A DNA stretch of 64,000 nucleotides from Balaenoptera acutorostrata (GCF_949987535.1 NC_080066.1:133652335-133716334), one strand, 5' to 3'. Positions 48,238 to 60,479 are shown, counted from the stretch's first letter. Notes: a model not told the origin generated them from the sequence alone. A program made the numbers and translations.

Positions 48238-51200
48238 ATGGTCATAGGAACATACATATCGATAATTACCTTAAATGTGAATGGATTAAATGCCCCAACC
48301 AAAAGACATAGACTGGCTGAATGGATACAAAAACAAGACCCATATATATGCTGTCTACAAGAGACCCACTTCAGACCTAGGGACACATACAGACTGAAAG
48401 TGAGGGGATGGAAAAAGATATTCCATGCAAATGGAAATCAAAAGAAAGCTGGAGTAGCTATACTCATATCAGATAAAATAGACTTTAAAATAAAGAATGT
48501 TACAAGAGACAAGGAAGGACACTACATAATGATCCAGGGATCAATCCAAGAAGAAGATATAACAATTATAAATATATATGCACCCAACATAGGAGCACCT
48601 CAATACATAAGGCAACTGCTAACAGCTATAAAAGAGGAAATCGACAGTAACACAATAATAGTGGGGGACTTTAACACCTCACTTACACCAATGGACAGAT
48701 CATCCAAAATGAAAATAAATAAGGAAACAGAAGCTTTAAATGACACAATAGACCAGATAGATTTAATTGATATATATAGGACATTCCATCCAAAAACGGC
48801 AGATTACACGTTCTTCTCAAGTGCGCACGGAACATTCTCCAGGATAGATCACATCTTGGGTCACAAATCAAGCCTCAGTAAATTTAAGAAAATTGAAATC
48901 ATATCAAGCATCTTTTCTGACCACAACGCTATGAGATTAGAAATGAATTACAGGGAAAAAAACGTAAAAAAGACAAACACATGGAGGCTAAACAATACGT
49001 TACTAAATAACCAAGAGATCACTGAAGAAATCAAACAGGAAATCAAAAATTACCTAGAGACAAATGACAATGAAAACACGACGACCCAAAACCTATGGGA
49101 TGCAGCAAAAGCGGTTCTAAGAGGGAAGTTTATAGCTATACAAGCCTACCTAAAGAAACAAGAAAAATCTCAAGTAAACAATCTAACCTTACACCTAAAG
49201 AAACTAGAGAAAGAAGAACAAACAAAACCCAAAGTTAGCAGAAGGAAAGAAATCATAAAGATCAGAGCAGAAATAAATGAAATAGAAACAAAGAAAACAA
49301 TAGCAAAGATCAATAAAACTAAAAGTTGGTTCTTTGAGAAGATAAACAAAATTGATAAGCCATTAGCCAGACTCATCAAGAAAAAGAGGGAGAGGACTCA
49401 AATCAATAAAATCAGAAACGAAAAAGGAGAAGTTACAACAGATACTGCAGAAATACAAAACATCCTAAGAGACTACTACAAGCAACTTTATGCCAATAAA
49501 ATGGACAACCTGGAAGAAATGGACAAATTCTTAGAAAGGTATAACCTTCCAAGACTGAATCAGGAAGAAACAGAAAATATGAACAGACCAATCACAAGTA
49601 ATGAAATTGAAACTGTGATTAAAAATCTTCCAAGAAACAAAAGTCCAGGACCAGATGGCTTCACAGGTGAATTCTATCAAACATTTAGAGAAGAGCTAAC
49701 ACCCATCCTTCTCAAACTCTTCCAAAAAATTGCAGAAGAAGGAACACTCCCAAACTCATTCTATGAGGCCACCATCACCCTGATACCAAAACCAGACAAA
49801 GACACTACAAAAAAAGAAAATTACAGACCAATATCACTGATGAATATAGATGCAAAAATCCTCAACAAAATACTAGCAATCAGAATCCAACAACACATTA
49901 AAAGGATCATACACCACGATCAAGTGGGATTTATCCCAGGGATGCAAGGATTCTTCAATATACGCAAATCAATCAATGTGATACACCATATTAACAAATT
50001 GAAGAATAAAAACCATATGATCATCTCAATAGATGCAGAAAAAGCTTTTGACAAAATTCAACACCCATTTATGATAAAAACTCTCCAGAAAGTGGGCATA
50101 GAGGGAACCTACCTCAACATAATAAAGGCCATATATGACAAACCCACAGCAAACATCATTCTCAATGGTGAAAAACTGAAAGCATTTCCTCTAAGATCAG
50201 GAACGAGACAAGGATGTCCACTCTCACCACTATTATTCAACATAGTTCTGGAAGTCCTAGCCACGGCAATCAGAGAAGAAAAAGAAATAAAAGGAATACA
50301 AATTGGAAAAGAAGAAGTAAAACTGTCACTGTTTGCGGATGACATGATACTATACATAGAGAATCCTAAAACTGCCACCAGAAAACTGCTAGAGCTAATT
50401 AATGAATATGGTAAAGTTGCAGGTTACAAAATTAATGCACAGAAATCTCTTGCATTCCTATACACTAATGATGAAAAATCTGAAAGAGAAATTATGGAAA
50501 CACTCCCATTTACCATTGCAACAAAAAGAATAAAATACCTAGGAATAAACCTACCTAGGGAGACAAAAGACCTGTATGCAGAAAACTATAAGACACTGAT
50601 GAAAGAAATTAAAGATGATACAAATAGATGGAGAGATATACCATGTTCTTGGATTGGAAGAATCAACATTGTGAAAATGAGTATACTACCCAAAGCAATC
50701 TACAGATTCAATGCAATCCCTATCAAATTACCAATGGCATTTTTTACGGAGCTAGAACAAGTCATCTTAAAATTTGTATGGAGACAAAAAAGACCCTGAA
50801 TAGCCAAAGCAGTCTTGAGGCAAAAAAATGGAGCTGGAGGAATCAGACTTCCTGACTTCAGACTATACTACAAAGCTACAGTAATCAAGACAATATGGTA
50901 CTGGCACAAAAACAGAAACATAGATCAATGGAACAAGATAGAAAGCCCAGAGATTAACCCACGCACCTATGGTCAACTAATCTATGACAAAGGAGGCAAA
51001 GATATACAATGGAGAAAAGACAGTCTCTTCAATAAGTGGTGCTGGGAAAACTGGACAGCTACATGTAAAAGAATGAAATTAGAATACTCCCTAACACCAT
51101 ACACAAAAATAAACTCAAAATGGATTAGAGACCTAAATATAAGACTGGACACTATAAAACTCTTAGAGGAAAACATAGGAAGAACACTCTTTGACATAAA

Positions 51201-52056
51201 TCACAGCAAGATCTTTTTTGATCCACCTCCTAGAGTAATGGAAATAAAAACAAAAATAAACAAGTGGGACCTAATGAAACTTCAAAGCTTTTGCACAGCA
51301 AAGGAAACCATAAACAAGACAAAAAGACAACCCTCAGAATGGGAGAAAATATTTGCAAATGAATCAACGGACAAAGGATTAATCTCCAAAATATATAAAC
51401 AGCTCATTCAGCTCAATATCAAAGAAACAAACACCCCAATCCAAAAATGGGCAGAAGACCTAAATAGACATTTCTCCAAAGAAGACATACAGACGGCCAC
51501 GAAGCACATGAAAAGATGCTCAACATCACTAATTATTAGAGAAATGCAAATCAAAACTACGATGAGGTATCACCTCACTCCTGTTAGAATGGGCATCATC
51601 AGAAAATCTACAAACAACAAATGCTGGAGAGGGTGTGGAGAAAAGGGAACCCTCTTGCACTGTTGGTGGGAATGTAAATTGATACAGCCACTATGGAGAA
51701 CAATATGGAGGTTCCTTAAAAAACTAAAAATAGAATTACCATATGACCCAGCAATCCCACTACTGGGCATATACCCAGAGAAAACCGTAATTCAAAAGGA
51801 CACATGCACCCGAATGTTCATTGCAGCACTATTTACAATAGCCAGGTCATGGAAGCCACCTAAATGCCCATCAACAGACGAATGGATAAAGAAGTTGTGG
51901 TACATATATACAATGGAATATTACTCAGCCATAAAAAGGAACGAAATTGAGTCATTTGTTGAGACGTGGATGGATCTAGAGACTGTCATACAGAGTGAAG
52001 TAAGTCAGAAAGAGAAAAACAAATATCGTATATTAATGCATGTATGTGGAACCTAG
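48238..52056 (+). pseudogene. L1 ORF2 (endonuclease/reverse transcriptase) with one nonsense codon
   Basis: ORF2 nicks target DNA and reverse-transcribes L1 RNA there. The first open part has 853 codons from ATG at 48238. The endonuclease (about 1-235) keeps N15, E42 (QETH), D144 and N146 (GDFN), D204 and H205 (RIDH) and D228/H229 (SDH). The reverse transcriptase keeps the FADD motif at 699-702 (50332-50343). TGA at 50797-50799 then stops the frame. The same frame is open from 50800 to the stop at 52056 (418 more codons), including the Cys-rich CWRGC...HCWWEC motif. The total of 1272 codons is close to the usual ORF2 length. I see no frameshift. The stop leaves endonuclease and reverse transcriptase but removes the C-terminal Cys domain. 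Confidence 0.93.
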
Positions 52057-52265
52057 AAAAATGGCACAGATGAGCCAGTTTGCAGGGCAGAAGTTGAGAC
52101 ACAGATGTAGAGAATGGACATATGGACACCAAGGGGGGAAAACTGCGGTGAGGTGGGGATGGTGGTGTGCTGAATTGGGTGATTGGGATTGACATGTATA
52201 CACTGATGTGTATAAAACTGATGCCTAATAAGAACCTGCAGTATAAAAAAACAAACAAAACAACT
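52057..52265 (+). other. L1 3' UTR with G-rich tract and internal A-rich end
   Basis: It includes 'gagccagtttgcagggcaga', a purine-rich G run at 52130-52170, 'tgattgggattgacatgtat' and 'aagaacctgcagtataaaaa'. This is where an ordinary copy would end. Confidence 0.85.
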
Positions 52266-53205
52266 AATACTAAACTTTCATTAGGTTATTTGTATGGAAA
52301 TATGTTAATATAAATGTTTCAGACATTACATGAAATTTCTAAAAATCTTATATTTGTATTTGTATGGAAATATGTATGGAAATATGTTAATATAAATGTT
52401 TCAGACATTACATGAAATTTCTAAAAATCTTATATTTGTATTTGTATGGAAATATGTATGGAAATATGTTAATATAAATGTTTCAGACATTACAGGAAAC
52501 TTCTAAAAATCTTATATGTTCTGGTATAAGGTTATAAGTAATAATCCTAGTTACTACTTTAAAATGTATATCTCAGAAATAACTAATTTTCTTGTCAACT
52601 GCATTGTTATGAACTTTCATCAAATCTTTAACCATGGTCATTTTTAAGTCTTCTGTCATTTACAGACAGTTCTGGGTGTACTCTGATGATTTTGCAAATA
52701 TGTTCCTATAAAAGGGTTTCATCTTCAAGAAATTCATGGAAAAGACTCTGACAAGTACAGGTTTCTGGTAACTGACTGTACTGCTGAACTGAATGAATAA
52801 GCATTTTCAGAACTCTAATGAAAAACTGATGAACTCATAAAAGTGCTAACAAAAGATCAAGATGAAAAAAAAATTAATTACATGGGACTGAGTGAACTGA
52901 TGAGGATGAGTATAATTTTTGTGACTTTCTGTCTGAATTAAAAAAAAAAAAATCCCACAAGGACTCAGAGGCAAAGAATATACAAATCAATTTTCACTGC
53001 AAAGTAAAGAGCTGTTACAGTGGAGGATTACTGGACTGAATGTCAATATTATGACATAGTATGAGTGTGTTTCATGTTTGGTAATTGCAATCATTGTTGC
53101 TTTTGTTGTGGTCATCCATGTACAATGCTTGGTGTCAGTCTATTTATCTCTTGTAAAAATAAAATACAGTGTGTGTGTGTGGAAAAAAAAACTGGAAAGA
53201 AAAAA
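52266..53205 (+). other. Transduced non-L1 sequence
   Basis: There is no L1 similarity after the A-rich end. It contains three 82-bp units, A runs at about 52866-52874 and 52939-52951, and ends in AATAAA and an A-rich tail. I read it as source-locus 3' flank carried by read-through of the L1 signal. I do not recognise the parent locus, and it holds no long open frame. Confidence 0.65.
52286..52530 (+). repeat. 82-bp tandem repeat, about three copies
   Basis: The block tatgttaatataaatgtttc starts at 52301, 52383 and 52465, an exact 82-bp period. The third copy has a few changes and ends into unrelated sequence. Confidence 0.95.
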
Positions 53206-53335
53206 AAATACTTTTCTGAATCATTTTCTTGTTTAAAAAGCATTTGGCATATGTTACTTCTGCACCAAAACATTATTTTCATTAAAAAAATTATGCTGAA
53301 TGTCTTGAGACCAGCACAATATTACGCTGATCCAA
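53206..53335 (+). repeat. Old L1 3' end, right part of split target
   Basis: After the second 13-mer, 'aatcattttcttgtttaaaa' and 'gcatatgttacttctgcacc' continue the tail type expected after 47104. The match is recalled and not computed. Confidence 0.5.
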
Positions 53336-53339
53336 CTTA

Positions 53340-54485
53340 AGAACAATCTCTGAGGCATGGCTATCTATACTCCATTTATCTTTGAAATTATCTTAAATGG
53401 ATCCTTAAGGCAACTCTTGACCCTAATAAATCCCAGAAGATTCTTGACACATTTAGGGTTTAGGATTAGTAGTATAACTCCTTTTCTTCCCCACTCCCAT
53501 TTCTCTTGTTATGTGAGCCAACTTGTTGACTGCAAATATTGCTAGAGAGTGGCTACAAGCACAGCAGTATCATTTATCAATGCTAGTACTTCTGGAATGC
53601 ACCAGAAGTAACATGGTGCTTATTCGATAATAAAAAATAATCTACCAAACCTACCCCACAAAAAAGAAACATTATCTGCTGTGACTTTTTACAAGCCAAG
53701 GTTTCTCCCTTTCCAGTTTAAAAAACATGAGTCAGTTAAAGCCAACATTAATAAAAAATAACCTTGTCTTTCAACTGGCACATAGAAAAGCAGAGGGTGC
53801 TCTTAGATGCTCTATGACATAATTCTACCTAGTGGTAGAATTGTTTTCCATTCTACCTTGTAGCTTTATCCCTCTCCCCTGGTGTGTTAGCCACCCTAGG
53901 TGGGAGCCAGGAGACCTTTAGTCTAGAGGTCCTAACGTGGTCTGAGACCTGGGACAGAGCACTTAATTTCTCTGGGCTAATGTTATTTATTTATTTATTC
54001 ATTCATGAAGCAACATATAGGTGGTTGATGAGTGATTTTTTTAAGATTTCCTAACAACTCTAATACTCGGTGAGTCAGTGAATTTCCTTTAATTACCAAT
54101 GTAAATCCTGTCATCCAGACAGTTATATCTGGGTTTTTTTGACAGTTATATCTGTTTGATTTTTATTTTCTTACTTCATCTGTGTGTAAGAGAATTAGAG
54201 AAATAGAAATAAGAAAAAGAAGAAAACGTATTTATAATCTTATCACTCAATCATAACCCAATGATAATGATAATGTTTTGGGTATAATATTTTTCTATGC
54301 ATTTTTCCCCAATGCAACTCATAACATACTATCCCTGCTGTTTTATGACCCGCTCCTTACTTAGTAACATATCAAAAGTAGCTATAGTGATGACACTTCA
54401 CATTATTTTGTACATCTGAACTGTAAAATGGAGAAAATTTTAATTTTATCTATCTCCTGAAAGGAAACGTGAAACTGAACACTCT
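53340..54485. other. No recognised feature
   Basis: AT-rich sequence with a TTTATTTATTTATTCATTCAT run at about 53987-54005. No gene signal. Confidence 0.4.
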
Positions 54486-54489
54486 CACT

Positions 54490-55315
54490 TACATTATTAC
54501 ATTTTTTAAATTGAGCTATAATTTATAGGCAGTAAAGTTCACCCTTTTTAGTGCAGAGTTCTATGAGTTTTGAAAAAAGCATACAGCACTGTAACAACAA
54601 CAAAAATCAAGATATAGAGCATTTCTACCAGTTCCAAAAGTTCCATCATGCTTCTTTTTCATCAACTCATCCCTGACCTGACCTCCAGATCCTGGCAACC
54701 ACTGGTCTTTTTTCTCTCCTACAGTTTCCCTTTTCCAGAATGTCATGGAGTATGTAGTCTTTTGAGTCTGGCTTCTTTCACTCAGCACAATGCATTCAAG
54801 ACTCATGTATGTGGCTGTGGGTACCAGTAATTTGCTCTTTTCATTGCTGAGTGTTGTTCCATTGTTTGGATGCAATGCAATATGGTCATCAATTTACCAG
54901 TTAAATAACCTAAATGTCCATTGACAGATGAAGGGATAAAGATGATGTGGTATATATACACAATGGAATACTACTCAGCCATAAAAAAGAAAGAAAGAAT
55001 GCCATTTGCAGCAACCTAGAGATTATCATACTAAGTGAAGTAAGTCAGAAAGACAAATACCATATGATATCACTTATATGTGGAACCTAAAATATGACAC
55101 AAATGAACTTATCTATGAAACAGAAAAGTCTCACAGACATAGAGAACAGACTTGTGGTTGCCAAGAGAGATGAGGAGTGGTGGAGGGTAGGAGTGGGAGT
55201 TTGGGGTTAGCAGATGCAAACTAGTATATATAGGAAGGATAAACAACAAGGTCCTACTCTATAGCACAGGGACTATATTCAATATCCTGTGATAAACCAT
55301 AATGGAAAAGAACAT

Positions 55316-55347
<32 letters not shown>

Positions 55348-56335
55348 ATATACACATACACGTATGTAGCTGAATCACTTTGCTGCACAGTAGAAATTAA
55401 CACAACATTGTAAATCAACAGTACTTCAGTAAAATGAAAGTTAAAAAAAGTACCAGTTAAGTGATAGGTTTTGTTCCCAGTTTTTGGTGATTATGAATAA
55501 AGCCATTATAAACATTTGCATTCAGATTTTGGTTTGAACATGTTTTCATTTCTTTTGTGTCTAGAAGAGGGTTCCTGGGTCATATAGTAAGCATATGCAC
55601 AACTTTCTAAGAAACTGCCAAAGTGTTTTCCAGAGTGGGTGTATCCTTTTTCATTTCTAGCAACAATGCAAGAAAGTGCTAACTGCTCTGCATCTATGTT
55701 AGCACTTGGCATTGTCAGGTTTTTTGTTTAGTTCTGGTGGTTTTAGCCAATCTAATAGCTGTGTGTGGTATCTTATGGCTTTAATTTGCCTTCAGCCATT
55801 GACGACTGGTATTGAGCATCTTTGATTGTGTGCATTTAGCATTTGTATATCTTCTTTGGGGACGTGTTTAAATCTTTTGCCCATTTTTTAAATTGGTTTG
55901 CTTGTTTTCTTATTATTGCCTTTTGAGAGTTCTTCATATATTTTGGATTCATGTGCTTTATCAGATATGTATCTTGGAAATATTTTTACCGGTCAGTGGC
56001 TTGGTTTTTCATTTTCTTTATGGTGTCTTTTGATGAGCAAAAGTTTTCAGTTTTGATAAAGTTCAATTTATCAGCTGTTTCTTTTGTGCATCATGCTCTT
56101 TATGTCATGTCTAAGAAGTCATTACCTAATCCAAGGTCACAGGATTTTCTCCTACATTTACTTCCAGAGGTTTATAGTTTTAGTTTTTACATTTAGTTCA
56201 TAGTCCCTCTTAGGTTAGTTTTTATATTTGGCATGAAGTATGGGATCAAGTTTCATTCTTTTGCATTTGGATGTCCAATTAATCCAGTACCAACCATTTG
56301 TTGAAATGGTTATTCTTTCTCCATTAGATTTCCTT
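54490..56335 (-). repeat. Old L1 3' region, antisense, split by a younger L1 end
   Basis: The left part (54490-54904) reads 'ttgagctataatttataggc', 'catggagtatgtagtctttt' and 'cattgctgagtgttgttcca'. The right part (55451-56335) reads 'attatgaataaagccattat', 'gttttccagagtgggtgtat' and 'catgtctaagaagtcattac'. Together they are one reversed L1. Confidence 0.85.
54905..55450 (+). mobile_element. 5'-truncated L1 3' end inside antisense L1
   Basis: It starts in the last coding part of ORF2 ('aatggaatactactcagcca') and runs through the 3' UTR ('gtcctactctatagcacagg') to an A-rich end. The target duplication taccagttaa is at 54895-54904 and 55451-55460. A (GT)n run lies inside at 55325-55347. Confidence 0.92.
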
Positions 56336-56339
56336 TGAA

Positions 56340-57050
56340 ACATTACATTTTGTTAAATAATACAAGCCAGTAATTTCCATATATTGCCAAATGCTGTTTC
56401 ACAGGCTCCTGTGGCTGGATCTGTTTTATGTGTCACATGTGTAACTGAGATGACAAAATTACGCTTAAAGATGATCAGTGTTTCTTAGAGCAAGTAGAAT
56501 TTTAACATTTTCCTGCAGTGTATCAGCAAACAGATTTCATTCTATTTTATGAGCAGACCCACTTAGGAGTCCTGGCCTCCATTAGAAAAAAAAATGGAAT
56601 GTACTCTTTTCATTTACTTTAAAGATTTTTCATAATTTTAAAACCAAAACTTGAAGAAATTTCTAATTTATAGTTCTTTAACATTTATAATGCATTTTTT
56701 GCATAGAAATAGTGTTTGTAAATGATGGTTACATACTCAGGCTCTCACATAAATATTTGATTTATCCATCACACAGAAGAAATACATTTATAACAAGGAG
56801 AAGAACGAGCAAGTAGGTGGAGGCTTGTGCAGATTTTGATGGGAACTTACTTACAGGATTTTGGTATGTTATATGTCAATTATATCTCAAAAAGTGGTAT
56901 TTTCTATTTGAGCTTATTTTCTTTTAATCACACTGCAAGAAATGTCAGAATTGTACAAGATGAGAAACTTCTCAAGTTCATATTTCACTATGAAGTCAGT
57001 TTGTACAGAGCTCTGGAAGGGACTTCACTTAAAAGAATTTAGGTATTACA
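56340..57050. other. No recognised feature
   Basis: AT-rich unique sequence. The 71-codon frame at 56827-57042 has no motif. Confidence 0.4.
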
Positions 57051-57064
57051 GACATTGGTTCTTT

Positions 57065-57472
57065 TTTTGTTTTTTTTTATAAATTTATTTATTTATTTTT
57101 GGCTGCATTGGGTCTTTGTTGCTGCGTGTGGGCTTTCTCTCGTTGAGGCGAGCGGGGGCTACTGTTTGTTGCAGTGCACGGGCTTCTCATTGCGGTGGCT
57201 TCTCTTGCTGCGGAGCACGGGCTCTAGGCGCGCAGACTTCAGTAGTTGCAGCATGCAGGCTCAGTAGTTGCAGCATGCAGGCCCTAGAGCACGGGGAGGA
57301 GGGGGGGGCTTCAGTAGTTGTGGCTCGCGGGCTCTACAGTGCAGGCTCAGTAGTTGTGGCGCACGGGCTTAGTTGCTCTGCAGCATGTGGAATCTTCCCA
57401 GACCAGGGCTCGAACTCTTGTCGCCTGCATTGGCAGGCAGATTCTTACCTACTGCACCACCAGGGAAATCCA
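57065..57472 (-). mobile_element. CHR-type SINE with internal duplication
   Basis: Tail on the left (TTTTTTTATAAATTTATTT), head at the right (accaccagggaaatcc). Target duplications are 57052-57064 (acattggttcttt) and 57473-57485, one mismatch. A 22-bp unit is doubled at 57241-57284, and a G-rich insert follows at 57293-57309. It is longer than the other copies. Confidence 0.92.
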
Positions 57473-57584
57473 ACAGTGGTTCTTTAGTAGAACTAGTTTA
57501 GCCTAAATAGTATGACTTACCTTTTTTTTTTTTTCATACAATAGCATGATTATTTTTATGCATTACTGATGATAGCATAGGAAT

Positions 57585-57835
57585 GAGTGATATTTATTAA
57601 GTACCCACTGTGTGCAGATATGTATTAGTGCTTTTCTTAAGTTTATTTTAATTAATCTCTTTCCTATAACACCTCTTTGAAGTAGGCAATTCCTCTCCAT
57701 TTAATAGGTTTGAAAACTAAGATTTAGAGAGGTTATGTAATTTGTTCAGGATCTCACCATTAATAAGTGATGGATCTGAATGCTAGGTCCAGTTCTGTCT
57801 CACTCCAGAGCCCACTATCCACTGATGATTAGGTT
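57585..57835 (-). repeat. MIR SINE, antisense
   Basis: 'tatttattaagtacccactg', 'ctaagatttagagaggttat', 'aatttgttcaggatctcacc', 'aataagtgatggatctgaat'. Confidence 0.85.
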
Positions 57836-57839
57836 GACT

Positions 57840-58340
57840 TTTCAGCTGGTACAATAAATGATGATTTAGGGAGAGATCTTCCTTCAGAGAGGCAGAGGAA
57901 GAGAGGAAAGGGGGTTAAAGGGGGGTGGATGTATGGGAATGAAAAATATTATTTAAGGTAGAATTTAATGGCCTGTGAGTGATGACTTAAAAGAGGGGTA
58001 TATGTTCTGCCAGAAAGAGCCTAGAAGAGGAAGATAGAATAGGGCATAGAAAACGGAGCTTAAATAAATGAGTTCCTTTTTCTGACCACTAGGTGACACT
58101 ATTGACGGAAAACACCTAGGTTGCTGTCAGGAGGTGGTGAGGGGGGCATGGCGAGAGGGGGAGAAGGACACTGAGGGCTGTCGTAGGAGGAAGTGGCAAC
58201 CCATTTCCATAACGAACGTGTGAGGCCAGCAGAAGTCATGTCCATCACATGCCTTTTTGAGGAAGGAGTACAGCATGTGGCCTGTTCACGTGACACTTTT
58301 GATCTAAATGTGAATCATTGATATTGTTTGACAAATGCCA
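57840..58340. other. No recognised feature
   Basis: Purine-rich unique sequence. Confidence 0.4.
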
Positions 58341-58344
58341 AGTA

Positions 58345-58622
58345 GGGAGATAGTGTTAAGTATTGGGATTAAGAGCAAAGAATCTGGACCTTGGCTTTAT
58401 AGGTCTGGAGCCTGACTCTGCCTCTATTAGCTGTGTGATATCAGGCAAGTCACTTAACCTTTCTGATGCTCTGAAAGTCTCCATCTCTGTCAAATGAGTA
58501 GTTTAATATCTACCTCAAAGAGATGTTGTGAAGATTAAATCAAATAATAGAGGTTAAGCACTTAGAATAGTGCCTTCCTCAAAGTTCTTGTTAAATGCTA
58601 TTGTTGTTGCTATTATTGTTTG
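58345..58622 (+). repeat. MIR SINE
   Basis: Almost full length: 'attagctgtgtgatatcagg', 'caagtcacttaacctttctg', 'gatgttgtgaagattaaatc', 'gcacttagaatagtgccttc'. Confidence 0.9.
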
Positions 58623-58624
58623 TA

Positions 58625-59595
58625 GGTAGACTCTGACAGCTACATTAAAATCAAAAGTAAATGAGTTAATACAGCTCCAAAACAGCAAGAAAGGGGTGTT
58701 TTATAATAGATAAAATAGATAGTAGATAATAGAATTTCTTTTGCTTCTGTTGAGTGTAAATAAAATGTAAGCTTAACTGAGCTCTGCACACTAACCTCCT
58801 ATATACCTTTTAACTTCTAAATAGAAAAAAAAGGTTATATCCTTGCATATTTTGCTAAGAAACCACGGAAATATTGTAATATTCATGTTCAACTCGAGGC
58901 AAAATTTCAAGATAACTAAATTCATCTTTGGTGCCCCCTCAGCTCTCATTTCATATGGGTGCCCTTCATTCTCTCTTCGCCCTGGCTCTTAACTCATGAC
59001 CTTTTGCCTCTTCCTCCCAAGTTTCCAATGATCTGATTCTGCTCTTTAGCTACCCTCAACCACTCTATGGAACACTCAGAACGCTTTTTTCCTCACGTTT
59101 TCCCAAGCCAAAAGTCACAACATTTCTTCTTCCTCGTTCTCCCCACTCCCCACAGAATTCCAAGTTCCAATTCCAAATTCCTCTATCTTTGGAAATCAAA
59201 AGTTGGATTTGACAAATTCATAATAAATTGAGAATGAGTCGATATTCTACCTTCCCAGGAACGTTTCCATTTTGTAAAGACCTTGTTAACGGTAATAAAT
59301 CTGTAGTTGATGGCATCTTGAGCCATGTGAGAAAGTTAAATGAAGAATTCTGAGCAATGTGGAGGAGAGCTGAGGAGAGGAGAGGTCTTCCTTAAATCAC
59401 AGCACTTAGGTGGCCACCAAGAAAATAGAAAATAGATCTTTGAAAAATCACCAAAAACTCAGAGATTTTTATGTATTCAATACTTTAAAACATTTTTTCC
59501 ACATTTTACCAATACTGCTTGCACTTAGGAAAATTAATTCTCTTGAATCTCTTTTTATTTCTCCATTTTACCATTTTTCAACACTATTAGCGTGA
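58625..59595. other. No recognised feature
   Basis: AT-rich and then C-rich (58930-59160) unique sequence. No gene signal. Confidence 0.4.
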
Positions 59596-59599
59596 CAGA

Positions 59600-60090
59600 A
59601 GCTCCCGGTTACTTTCCAATAGTCATTCTCTTTTCCTTCCATAATAATAACATCCCTAGTTTTATGGCCACCAGAATAAAGACCACATCCCCCAGCTTCA
59701 CCTGCAGCCAGGCATGGCCATGTGTTTACACTTTGGACAATAGGATGCAAGCAAAAATGTTGTTTTTGACTTGAGGAGATATCCTTAAAAGAGAGGACCT
59801 ACCCATCTCCTTCCCTTTTCTCCTTCCAGTTGGCTGGAAGGCAGATATAAAGACTAAAGCTCTAGATGCCACTTAGATCAGGCCATTGAAGTCCATTCCC
59901 TGCGGGAGATACAACAGGAAGTGGGAAGGAGTTGGGGGTCCCTGGTCAATTAATTGAATTACCGTATCAGCTTTGGACTGCTGATTTCTGGAACTTTGAC
60001 ATAATAGAGAACTTTATGTGTTTAAGCTACTGTTGCTTTGTGTTTTTACCACACGCGGCTGAACTTAATTCTGGCGACATGTAGCTTGTA
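59600..60090 (+). repeat. Ancient interspersed repeat, family not certain
   Basis: 'ccatgtgtttacactttgga', 'tctccttccagttggctgga' and 'gtgtttaagctactgttgct' follow a mammalian repeat I recall in outline, LTR-like in layout. I cannot name it safely. Confidence 0.5.
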
Positions 60091-60257
60091 GAAAGTTATA
60101 CTTGAACTAAAGGACCAGCTCATGGATCATTGTGAATCTGTGAAAGTACAACTCAAAGTAACTCAGACAATTAGGTGGTATATTTTGCAGTTAATAGCTG
60201 TAATTCACAGCCTTAACCTCTTAGCCGGGGAATCTCTTACCCTGGTGATCTAGACTA

Positions 60258-60472
60258 GAGACCGGCACTGCTCAACATCACTTTCCATGATGATGGAATG
60301 TTCCATATCTGGGTTATCTCTGCGGAAGCCACTAGTCACACATGGCTATTGAGCACTTGAAATGGAACTTCTGTGACTGCAAAGCTTAATTTTCAATTAT
60401 ACTTGTTTCTATTTAATTTAAACTTGAGTAGCTACACGTGGCTTGTGGCTACTGAATTGGACAGCTCTGACT
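60258..60472 (+). mobile_element. Ancient hAT-like MITE
   Basis: The start (ggcactgctcaacatc) and the end (attggacagctctg) are roughly inverted. The interior has 'catggctattgagcacttga' and 'agctacacgtggcttgtggc', the paired phrases of a known small DNA transposon. No transposase is present. Confidence 0.65.
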
Positions 60473-60479
60473 CAGAGTT

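Larger units (their letters stand above)
47105..53205 (+). mobile_element. Young L1 retrotransposon with 3' transduction
   Basis: About 170 bp of 5' UTR (5'-truncated), ORF1, a 58-bp spacer, ORF2 with one stop, a 3' UTR with a G-rich run (about 52130-52170), and an A-rich stretch ending near 52260. About 0.9 kb that is not L1 follows and ends AATAAA (53158-53163), a GT run, then A-rich sequence (53183-53208). The 13-mer aaatacttttctg at 47092-47104 recurs at 53206-53218. I take this as the target duplication, which makes the whole 6.1 kb one insertion. The left junction TTTT/AAATAC fits an L1 endonuclease site. Confidence 0.8.

Noticed and set aside
52286..52530. CRISPR-like or satellite array
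   Set aside because: The 82-bp units are contiguous with no spacers, number only about three, and lie in a mammalian L1 insertion.
59600..60090. Endogenous retrovirus LTR
   Set aside because: The layout is LTR-like but I cannot identify paired LTRs, a primer site or retroviral coding sequence. It is listed only as an unnamed repeat.
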